DNA of 64,000 bases, taken from assembly GCA_018398815.1 (NCBI GenBank), contig CM031609.1:36658362-36722361 (forward strand). The letters are read 5' to 3'. This stretch comes from Conus ventricosus. Taxonomy: Eukaryota; Mollusca; Gastropoda; Neogastropoda; Conidae. The number at the start of each line of letters is the position of its first letter. Positions within the stretch are counted from its first letter, which is position 1. Shown here piece by piece: positions 56,097 to 64,000 of this stretch. The notes under the pieces were generated by a model. It searched no databases, was not told where the DNA came from, and was given only the letters and a program-made list of their open reading frames with translations. Position numbers and translations under genes: made by a program.

Positions 56097-56612
56097 TGTG
56101 TGTGTGAGAGGTGGGGACGGGGGTGGGGGGGAGGGGGGGAGGGGGCGAAGTGTGTGGGGTATGTGTGTTTTGGGGTGAGGGTGGGGGTTGGGGGAGGAGG
56201 AGGAGTAGAGGAAGTATACATATATATATATATATTAGTGTGGGGGAGTGGGCTGGTGGAAAAGGATTTCATAGGGGGGCTGTTAGCAGACACCTAACAA
56301 ATGCAGCAAATGTTTGCATTATACCAGGGGAAAAGTGTTACACAATACTGTTGTAACATCAGTTTATTTTGATGCCATTTGTTCTTTTATATTCTTTTTG
56401 GCACTTTGATGTTTTTCCCTTGCTTTGAATACTCTACGAGTGGAAGTACTCAATTCCTCATCTCTCCAGTGGGTTCGAAGTTTTTTTTTCCTCCGTTGTT
56501 TTGTTATCCTGTTTTTCCCTTGTGTTTACTGTTTAGTGTTTCCTGATGAAGGGTCTAAGACCCGAAAGCTTGAGTGTTTATCATTTTTTGTAAAAAAGGA
56601 CTTCAAAGTATT
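55811..56612. repeat. Large imperfect inverted repeat (arms about 130 and 265 bp)
   Basis: The left arm (55811-55942) is the reverse complement of parts of the right arm (56346-56612): ACTGTTG-ACATCAGTTT, GATG-CATTT-TTCTTTTAT, TTTAGTGTTTCCTGA-GAAGG and GGACTTCAAAGTA all pair in order. The right arm has an extra piece of about 130 bp. The 400-bp centre is simple sequence: polyC (55947-55961), (GT)n (56042-56105), G-rich text and (TA)n (56219-56235). It could be a fold-back/MITE-like element or two opposed copies of a SINE-like repeat. Confidence 0.75.
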
Positions 56613-56642
56613 ATTAAGTAAATCAGAGTTAGAATCAAACTA

Positions 56643-56885
56643 TCATGGAAATGGAACTTGTAGAAAAATCAGAGTAGGAGTCAAACTATCTTTGGAAATT
56701 AAAAGTAGATTGTTGCATACCCAATGATCTGAAAACATGCTGTAATGGTGTGGGAAACACACACATTTTCTGTTGGTGACTGGGACGCTCGATGTGATCT
56801 CTGATTGCCACAAAGCCACGACTACCAAAGTAGACACGTTTTTGGCAAGGCTCGCAAAACACTTAAAATTCGCCATCTTTGTCAT
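56643..56885 (-). CDS. Candidate first exon, unknown protein
   Basis: The minus strand reads AAGATGGCGAATTTTAAG, a YY1-type start-site motif that in animals often overlaps the first codon. From the Met at 56885 the peptide is MTKMANFKCFASLAKNVST then LVVVALWQSE, basic then hydrophobic, like a targeting or signal sequence. The region to the right (56886-57260) is CpG-rich. No convincing donor site was found and the frame soon enters repeat-like text, so the 3' limit is only the end of the open frame. It would be nested in the TMX3 intron on the same strand. It could be chance. Confidence 0.25.
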   Translation of the reverse strand: MTKMANFKCFASLAKNVSTLVVVALWQSEITSSVPVTNRKCVCFPHHYSMFSDHWVCNNLLLISKDSLTPTLIFLQVPFP

Positions 56886-57169
56886 GTTTTCTTATTACAT
56901 CCGCGACTCTGCGGTCACACACGTCCTTCTGCTGCCACTCGGTCTTCTAGTGGTTCACATACTTCTTTCTTCTTTTTTTTTCGTTTTGTTTGCACTCACT
57001 GGCGGAAAAACTCTCGCTGTGAATCAACGCCATGATGAGAAATGATACTGGAAGGAAGCAGAATGAGAACTACGCCGTTTGAGAACATTACCGACAGAGA
57101 AATTCGCTGTGCAGACAAGTTGAGATCGTTTCTGAGCTTCACTCTTCGAATAATTTTTCGGCTGAGACT

Positions 57170-57260
57170 TTTTCTTTCGGCGGAGATACGAAAAAATATA
57201 ACGGCGGAGATACGAAAAAATAACGGCGGAGACGGCGGAAACGGCGGAGGAGTTTTCATC
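57170..57260. repeat. CGG-rich short tandem repeat
   Basis: CGGCGGAGATACGAAAAAAT recurs twice, then CGGCGGAGA and CGGCGGAAA. Part of a CpG-rich block. Confidence 0.8.
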
Positions 57261-57707
57261 CCTGATACAAGCAAGCAGGGGAGTGAGCGGGGTTGAGGGG
57301 GGGTGGGGGGACGGGGGCACATTCCTTGCATTTTTACCTGACATCACACTGCAGAGGCTTCTTTTGGGTTGTAACCACATGATCCTGCATACTACAGTTA
57401 AAATATGTTCCAACACACATTCTTTTCAGGCTTGATTCATGCTCTCTTGTCCTTTCTTTTTTTATCATCAATGTTTAAGGGCAAATTGTTGAAGAAGCCA
57501 AACAGTCTGGTGCCATGTTGCGCGTTAATTTAGCAACAGTTATCACTCATGGGTCAAAGCCCTGCTATGGTTACACTCTGCAAATGCAATTAATTATCAC
57601 TCTAGCACTTCATCTCAGGACTGGTATTTTTTTACTTTTTTTTCCCCAACTTATTCGTCATATTTTTGCCTAACGTGTGTACAAAATATGTGCACATGTG
57701 CATGCGC

Positions 57708-58096
57708 ATGTGTGTGTGTTGTTGTTGTGGGTGTGTGTGTGTTGTGTGTTGTGTGTGTTGTGTTGTGTTGTGTTGTGTTGTGTTGTGTTGTGTTGTGTTG
57801 TGTTGTGTTGTGTTGTGTGTTGGTGTTGTGTTGTGTTGTGTTGTGGTTGTGTTGTGTTGTGTTGTGTTGTGTTGTGTTGTGTTGTGTTGTGTTGTGTTGT
57901 GTTTGTGTTGTGTTGTGTTGTGTGTTGTGTTGTGTTGTGTTGTGTTGTGTTGTTTGGTTGTGTGTGTGTTGTGTTGTGTTGTGTGTGTTGTGTGTGTGTG
58001 TGTTGTGTGTGTTGTGTTGTGTGTGTTGTGTTGTGTGTGTTGTGTGTGTTGTGTGTGTTGTGTTGGTGTGTGTGTTGTGTGTGTGTGTTGGTGGTT

Positions 58097-58128
<32 letters not shown>

Positions 58129-58168
58129 TGTGTGTGTGTGTGGTGTGTGTGTGTGTGTGTGTGTGTCC
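57708..58168. repeat. (TTGTG)n pentanucleotide with (GT)n
   Basis: About 460 bp; the core 57755-57960 is almost pure TTGTG, grading into (GT)n. It leaves long spurious frames open on both strands. Confidence 0.97.
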
Positions 58169-58681
58169 ACCTTTGTGTCCATGTACAAGTGTATGAGGCA
58201 GAATAAAGACTATGAAGAAGATCATGGGCCAACTTCCATTTTCTCACAAGACAGCATCGTTATCAAGAAAAAAAAACCCAATAAATTGTTACAATTCAAG
58301 TAACCGTATGGACATTCCCATTTCTTCTTCAGTGGCATGACTTGCAACACTGTACATCAAGAAGTAATAACACTGATCACTATTAGAAGAACAGCCAATG
58401 CAAACAGACAATGTCATGCACTTCCACTCCCAACAGTTTCTCATATTCAATACAGACAATGACTTTCACAATCTGACATCTGCCGACTGGTACACAATGG
58501 ACAGACACATCAGGACCATGGGACATTTCCTTTCCTTTTTCTTTTTTTTTTCTTTTTTTAGGCTAAAGCCCTGGGCTCACCAAAATTAGACGCTCATAAG
58601 ATATGACAAAAGAAACATTTCTACATGCACTAAAAAAAAAATTTTAAAAAAGAAGAAGAAAAAAAGAAAACACACACTTAC

Positions 58682-58748
58682 GAAGAAATTCATAATACAC
58701 CTTGTCCTTGAAGGCCAGCAATGTTGGTTCACGCCACACTGTCAAATC
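58682..58748 (-). CDS. TMX3: TMX3 exon D
   Basis: The acceptor TGTGCAG and donor GTAAGT flank 22 codons plus one base: DLTVWREPTLLAFKDKVYY then EFL. It aligns with the human VTLKEMPAVLVFKDETY stretch, with the FKD core conserved. The preceding exon ends in phase 0 and exon E begins by completing the leftover base, so the splice frame is consistent. The 10.9-kb intron after it carries the second LINE copy. Confidence 0.83.
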
Positions 58749-59784
58749 CTGCACAAAAATATCAAATTTTCAATTATATTACAAGTACATAAAATGACTT
58801 GACTTACCTTTTCAATCAAATTAAAAAAAAATGAAGAATACACTGATGATGTGAAAAATAATGATTAAAAAATGTTTATTGTTAATCATCAATCTGATCA
58901 ATAAAATGATATATCCCATATCCCCAAAACACCCCTAAAAAGTACAATAACAAAAACAAAGATCAATATTACCAACAAAACAATCTGCAATGAATGATAC
59001 ACATGTGTTTCGAAAAATCACCTTTAAAATATACAACTTTACAAATGACATAATCTAAAAACCAAAATGATAAACAAGCAGAAACGAAAACACAAGTTCA
59101 AACACACACACACTTACATGCATACATACACAAACTGATACACATTCACACACACAAACATATTCGCATACTTATGCATTTAGATGATTTGGGGGGGAGG
59201 GCATCATACAAAACACAAACATGTGAGGCAGGGGTCTTACTCGTTCTTCAAGCTAGTATGCTGCTAGAAGATCACTCACTTTCTTTTCTATTTTTTTTCT
59301 GTCATATTTGCAATTTACTAGAGTTACTGTGCTGGTCCTGCCACATTAAAAAAAAAAAAAGGGGTGATTTACAGAAGTGCCTAAAAAGAAAGAGATCTTT
59401 AAAATGCTTTTTATGGGGTTTTCAGATATAAAAAATTCGAGTGGCAATATTTCACCCAATTTTGTTTTCTGGGCCCCATTTTGGGGGGGTGGGGAGGGCG
59501 GGGAGCGATCAATACAATCTCCTCACTTGTGCAAATTTAAGCGCAAGCATCGTGTGCACACACATACATGTACACACATACACACACAAACGGTGATGGC
59601 AAATTTTCTCACACTGCACTTATTCATTAACCTAGTAAAACTCACTTAAATGAAAGAGATGACAGTAACTACTCTTCACCCTCAATACCTCTTATCATCA
59701 TCATCATCATCATCATCATTATTACCACCATCATCATCATCAACGCCACCAAATATACACATCATCTCATGGCCACTGACTTAC
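58749..59784 (-). other. TMX3 intron between exons C and D
   Basis: A/T-rich, short (CA)n pieces at 59100-59160 and 59560-59590, (ATC)n at 59694-59742. No gene. Confidence 0.7.
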
Positions 59785-59859
59785 GTCCACAATTCGTTTC
59801 TCTCCGGCATAGAAGTAGCTTTCAATGATCACGGCCTCAGCAGCAGTGCGGTACTTTTC
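59785..59859 (-). CDS. TMX3: TMX3 exon C
   Basis: A T-rich acceptor (TTTTTTTTTGCAG) and donor GTAAGT bound exactly 25 codons, EKYRTAAEAVIIESYFYAGE then KRIVD. The human counterpart begins EKYIDAASELIVYTYFF. Phase 0 on both sides. Confidence 0.85.
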
Positions 59860-60414
59860 CTGCAAAAAAAAAATCATCATAGTTCCAGTTCTTTTAAAAC
59901 TCAGCCCCTGTTGACAACAACTCTCCTGCACGCATTCACAGACGCATATGCACACATTGGAAAATATCCACCGCATTTTGCCTTGTCCTCACTTACTCAG
60001 TCATGTCGTTCAAAAGCCAGCCAACCATGAAAGGGCCATAATCAGGATTCTGATTTCATCAAAGTCAACTCCCCATGCAGATGCAGAAAGAAAGAGAAAG
60101 AAAAAAATCTACCACTCTGTTGCCACACATTTCCTCAACAATACTTAGATCTCTTTTTTTTTCTTATCCAAGAATGAGAAATAAGAAACATAATGCAAAA
60201 CACAAGCCACTGAGAAACAGATTACCAGCAAATCAGTACTGATTTAAGTGATTATTAGCAAATGTCACCTACACTTTAAAAGCTCTCTTTTAGGATCGCC
60301 ATCTTGTAGACATTTACTGTGTCAGTTACTTCTCAATTCTGATGAAGAAGAAGAAAAAAAAAAGAATAGCAACAACAACAAAGCACAAAAAAACAAAAAC
60401 AAAAATCCAACTAA

Positions 60415-60950
60415 GATGGTGGTGTCCTGTGTATGCTGGATCAGAAGAGGTGACCCTGAACGCCACTGAAGTGACTTGGCAATGGTGCCGTGTCTCTCCT
60501 GACAGGTTGCCTCAGGAACACTTGCTGTGGACTGCTCCCTGTGGACTACAGTGATGGGCCTGTGACGGGGCAAACCTGCATGTGGCTGTGTAAAAGAGAC
60601 CTGCAGCATCCACCCATGGCAGATGAGACAGTGAAAAAAACCAACTTTTATATATATATATATATATATGACGGAGGAATTGTTGCTATTTGGTTTGTTT
60701 TTTTTTTTGCTGTCCCAATCTCTGCGCCACCTCAGAGGCAGTGCACCCACGCCGCTCATTCCGACACCCCGTCCACAGCCACAGCCCGGTCGGCCCCGCC
60801 ACAGCCCCGGCACCGGCAATCAACAGGGAGCAGTCAATGTCAAGTTGTCAAGAGGCAACCCACCGGAGGAGACACTGCACTGCTGACGAGTTACTTCAGT
60901 GATGTTCAGTGGCGCCTGTTCTGATCTAACATACGCAGGACACCACCTAC
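60415..60950. repeat. Interspersed repeat copies R1 and R2, inverted
   Basis: R1 (about 60415-60560) is the reverse complement of R2 (about 60822-60950): ACAGGGAGCAGTC, GAGGCAACC, CACTTCAGTG and CATACACAGGACACCAC pair in order. The centre has (TA)n at 60650-60668 and a C-rich block. R3 at 42720 is the third member of the family. Confidence 0.75.
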
Positions 60951-61081
60951 TAAGCCCCCTTACTGACGAATAACTGCTTAGTCGCGGAGCTGGCGTGAGT
61001 GAGCTCTCCCTCCGGAGGGATGACGGAGGAATTGTTAGCTTGCGCTTGTTTTCTCCCACTACTAAATTGTTCAACATAATA

Positions 61082-61131
61082 CAGACAGACAGACAGACAG
61101 AGACAGACAGACAGAGATAGACAGATATAAG
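61082..61131. repeat. (GACA)n microsatellite
   Basis: Tetranucleotide run with one irregularity. Confidence 0.95.
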
Positions 61132-61363
61132 AAATGGAAAAAACCAAACAACTTGACCACAAAACTGCTTGGTCATCTCCTTTGTGACTTTTGGGAACTT
61201 CTTCTGGGACAGTAAAGTGTTGCTTCATGTCAGCAAATATTTTCATTTCCAATCAAACCCCAGCACACAACCACTAAAAAACAGGTAGCACAACAAGTAG
61301 AACACCAAGATTGAAATGAATCGCCAGAGTTCTCATGATGTTGCTTCTGAAGCTGATGATGAG

Positions 61364-61364
<1 letters not shown>

Positions 61365-61396
<32 letters not shown>

Positions 61397-61698
61397 CACA
61401 CAACACATATATATCGAACAATATACACATTCATTTTTTTTTTTTTTTTCAAAAACTTGAGTTCTCGTAATAATTTTCATTTGAGTACTTTGGCAAAGTC
61501 CAAGAATCATACCATCTTATGAACAAACACCGACATGTCGGGAGAAAAACAGAAATGTGACCGGACTCTGCTGTTCACTATTCATGAGACCTTTTTTTCT
61601 GGTCTTGCCCTAAGAATAGCACTCACACTACTACTGATGCCCTGGTGGAAAAGGGAAATGGAGTGGGAGGATACATGTGTGCATGTGCATAAAATGTG

Positions 61699-61743
<45 letters not shown>

Positions 61744-61750
61744 TGCGCAT

Positions 61751-61816
<66 letters not shown>

Positions 61817-61907
61817 ATGTGTGTGTGTATGTGTGTGTGTGTGCGTTGTGTGTGTGTGTGTGTGTGTGTGCGTGTGCATGTGCGCATGTGTGTGTGTGAA
61901 CCTGTGC
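61365..61907. repeat. (CA)n and (GT)n microsatellites in TMX3 intron
   Basis: (CA)n at 61368-61396 and a 210-bp (GT)n at 61696-61898, with unique text between. Confidence 0.95.
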
Positions 61908-62067
61908 TGCAGAACAAGAATCCACCCAGAATTCTCTCCCTTCCTGGAAATGGATGTGACAAGGCCACCTTTCTGCAGTGCCAGCATTATCACAGATACA
62001 CCATTACAGGCATTAGTATCCACACCATTCACCACTGTTTCTTTTCTTTTCTCACAGTGACACCTAC

Positions 62068-62176
62068 ATAGAGTGCCGTGTCCCGACCGCCAACGTACAG
62101 GAAGAAGACTTCATCGGTGTGCAGACTCTTGGTGTCCAGGAACTTGCCAGTGTTACTCAGCCACTGGACCGCCGCT
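62068..62176 (-). CDS. TMX3: TMX3 exon B
   Basis: The acceptor GTGATGTTTCAG and donor GTAGGT flank 109 bases. One base finishes a Lys codon from exon A, then 36 codons: AAVQWLSNTGKFLDTKSLH, then TDEVFFLYVGGRDTALY. The VFF-YVGG phrase is characteristic of TMX3 at the start of its second thioredoxin-like domain, directly followed in the next exon by EKY as in human. Confidence 0.87.
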
Positions 62177-62604
62177 CTGAAACATCACATTAAAGGAAAT
62201 GACGACATGCACACTGTTCTTTACAACCACACCTGCTTTGTCCAACCTTTCCCTTGAGAAGCCCTCAATAAAACGGAAATTCACGCTCACTCCCACTTTA
62301 ATATCTGACATAGACAATCCTGGAAAATGGAGATCTCCGCTACGGTCAAACAGATCTTGGATCTGCCTTTTTTTTTTAATCCAGAAACGCACCACGGGTC
62401 ATGATCATCTTTAGCCACATGATCATCTTTAGCCACATTCCAGTCTTTCAGCCACATTCCAGCAAAGTTTTGTTAGAGTCTGATGCGTGGCTTTGTTTCG
62501 TTTGATGACAAACTGACAAACAAAATAACCATGAGACATGAATGAAAACTTAACTTTCTTGGAAATGGAAACAATGACACAGCAAAATGAAACACACCAC
62601 GCCA

Positions 62605-62690
62605 CCACACACACACACACACACACACACACAACACACACACACACACACACACACATGCTTGGACACACACACATACACACACACACA
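62605..62690. repeat. (CA)n microsatellite
   Basis: Interrupted CA run in the intron between exons A and B. Confidence 0.95.
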
Positions 62691-63477
62691 AGATAGAACT
62701 TTCATTCTGACCTACCTCTAGGAAAACCGCCTGCCAATCAATTTATCATCATCCACAATTTTGTCAACAAGTGGTTAAATCTACATAACCTGTGTACTCT
62801 ATTCCAATTGGCCATCAGTTTCTGCCTCAGCCAATCACTTGCCATGATACATTATGATATCGATGTCATAAACAGTAACTTAGAATGGTAGTTTTGCTTA
62901 CCATGGTCTACAGTTGTCACGATGATTATCCAGTTTTGGTAAAATAACTCTTAACTTTTATTTATGTGCAACAGATGTTTGAAAAAGACCGTTCTTGTCC
63001 AGACAGCAAGTCGCTGCATTCACCACATACCCGACATGTGTCGAATCACCTGCTCTGGGTAGTTGGGAAATGCTGGTGCTTACCATTCAACCACACACAC
63101 ACACATACATCCCTTAACCCTCTGAAACTCTAACCACACCTGTGTACCTGGCATTTGCTGCTTGAGTAGTTCCCACCTGGGAACAAAGTATTTTCCTGGG
63201 AACTGGCATCATCTGGAAACTCCTTGGCGCTTAACAGTTCCTTCACTGAAAAGTTTCTTCATTTTAAAACTAAAGCCTTTTCATCAGAAGATGCTTTGAA
63301 GTTGGAGCTCAGCTAGCACAACTGCTAGAGCATGGCCATGTTGAAATGACAGCATGGATTCTGACATGGCAGACAGAAAAAGAGACTCTGGCAAACAAAA
63401 TAATTGCCAGTACACCATACCCATTCATCATAACCAGTTGGCACAATAAAAATCAATACACCACACCATATATGAGG

Positions 63478-63478
63478 T

Positions 63479-63510
<32 letters not shown>

Positions 63511-63525
63511 GGGAAAGAGAGTATG

Positions 63526-63602
<77 letters not shown>

Positions 63603-63626
63603 TGTGTGTGTGTGTGTGTGTCTGTG
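63478..63626. repeat. (GA)n then (GT)n
   Basis: Intron between exons A and B of TMX3; the (GT)n is about 95 bp. Confidence 0.96.
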
Positions 63627-63883
63627 TTCTTAACCTTTACATCTTTTCATGTGAATTTGAATTTGGTTGTGTTTATGATTTATTAAATGAATGCCTGAAT
63701 CGAGAAAGTGACTGCCTTAAGTGTTGGTGTCTTGATGTATGCATACATTCAAGTCTGCATGCAAAAGGCTTGAATTTTCAGAAAATGTGGCTATTTTGCC
63801 TAGCTCCACACATTGAAAAAGGTGGGGTCCATTTTCAAAGATGAGAAACAAACACCACAAAAAACAATGACAGAAAGCCTCAC

Positions 63884-63964
63884 TTCTGTGCACGTTCCAC
63901 AAAATCCAGGATGGCATTCTTCGTTTGATCTCCAGTGTGGGTATACGCGTTTTCGCCTTTGATG
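63884..63964 (-). CDS. TMX3: TMX3 exon A (end of catalytic thioredoxin domain)
   Basis: Rightmost visible exon of the gene. TMX3 is a type I membrane protein of the ER (about 450 residues in human) whose first domain is an active thioredoxin fold with a CGHC-type site, followed by inactive thioredoxin-like domains and one membrane span. This exon follows a TGTGCAG acceptor and encodes IKGENAYTHTGDQTKNAILD then FVERAQ. It corresponds to the last strand and helix of the catalytic domain (human LLKGDLAYNYRGPRTKDDI). The signal peptide and active-site exons are to the right of the window. Exons A to E join in frame in the right order, apart from the one-base problem in exon E, which makes the assignment strong even though each exon is short. 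Confidence 0.85.

Positions 63965-63966
<2 letters not shown>

Positions 63967-64000
<34 letters not shown>
63967..64000. repeat. (CA)n next to TMX3 exon A acceptor
   Basis: Begins right at the acceptor (minus strand GTGTGTGCAG) and runs to the window edge, so the polypyrimidine tract of exon A is made by a (GT)n microsatellite. Confidence 0.9.

Noticed and set aside
57632..58247. Open frames of 170-200 residues rich in His/Thr/Asn or Cys/Val
   Set aside because: Produced by the (TTGTG)n/(GT)n array, which lacks stops in most frames.

Overview
The window is animal nuclear DNA, most probably from a gastropod mollusc. The evidence is: exons bounded by GT-AG splice sites with animal-type proteins; very dense (GT)n, (GA)n and homopolymer microsatellites; a tRNA-headed SINE whose central part I recognise as the Nin-type domain common in gastropod genomes; an I/Nimb-like non-LTR retrotransposon; and a Mag-like Ty3/gypsy element. 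Two assembly gaps are present (7176-8175 and 26401-26500). No bacterial operon, CRISPR array or rRNA is visible.

Layout. 1-5864: near-complete but broken non-LTR retrotransposon (copy 1, minus strand), cut by the window edge. 5865-6197: tRNA-headed SINE plus a partial second unit. 6917-7090: terminal coding exon of an unidentified minus-strand gene. 8522-11747: last three exons of a medium-chain dehydrogenase on the plus strand, closest to L-threonine 3-dehydrogenase. 14125-14465: decayed 3' end of another non-LTR element. 14679-19559: a young Ty3/gypsy element with 104/112-bp LTRs, a 5-bp target duplication, a tRNA-Ser primer site and two breaks in its coding region. 20040-21650: two minisatellites. 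27085-27478: a fibrinogen-related domain exon with several frame breaks.

27500-39900 is dominated by stretched homopolymers, noisy tandem repeats and a 1.39-kb duplicated block. It looks more like poorly polished sequence than normal genome, and reading frames there should not be trusted. 40800-48050 holds further microsatellites and a 57-bp minisatellite.

From 47655 to 63964 five exons on the minus strand form the middle of the thioredoxin-related transmembrane protein TMX3 (ER protein disulfide isomerase family). The 5' exons lie to the right of the window and the 3' exons were not found. The 10.9-kb intron between 47831 and 58682 contains the second non-LTR copy (49340-55144), a cluster of CpG-promoter motifs (49147-49191), and a large inverted repeat around 55811-56612.

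The three host genes (dehydrogenase, FReD, TMX3) show no sign of working together; this is an ordinary, repeat-rich animal neighbourhood. I found no convincing new biological system. The most useful leads are the intron-containing prokaryote-type threonine dehydrogenase, the very short-LTR gypsy element, the promoter-motif cluster inside the TMX3 intron, the inverted repeat with a hairpin motif resembling a hammerhead core, and the region of suspect assembly quality.
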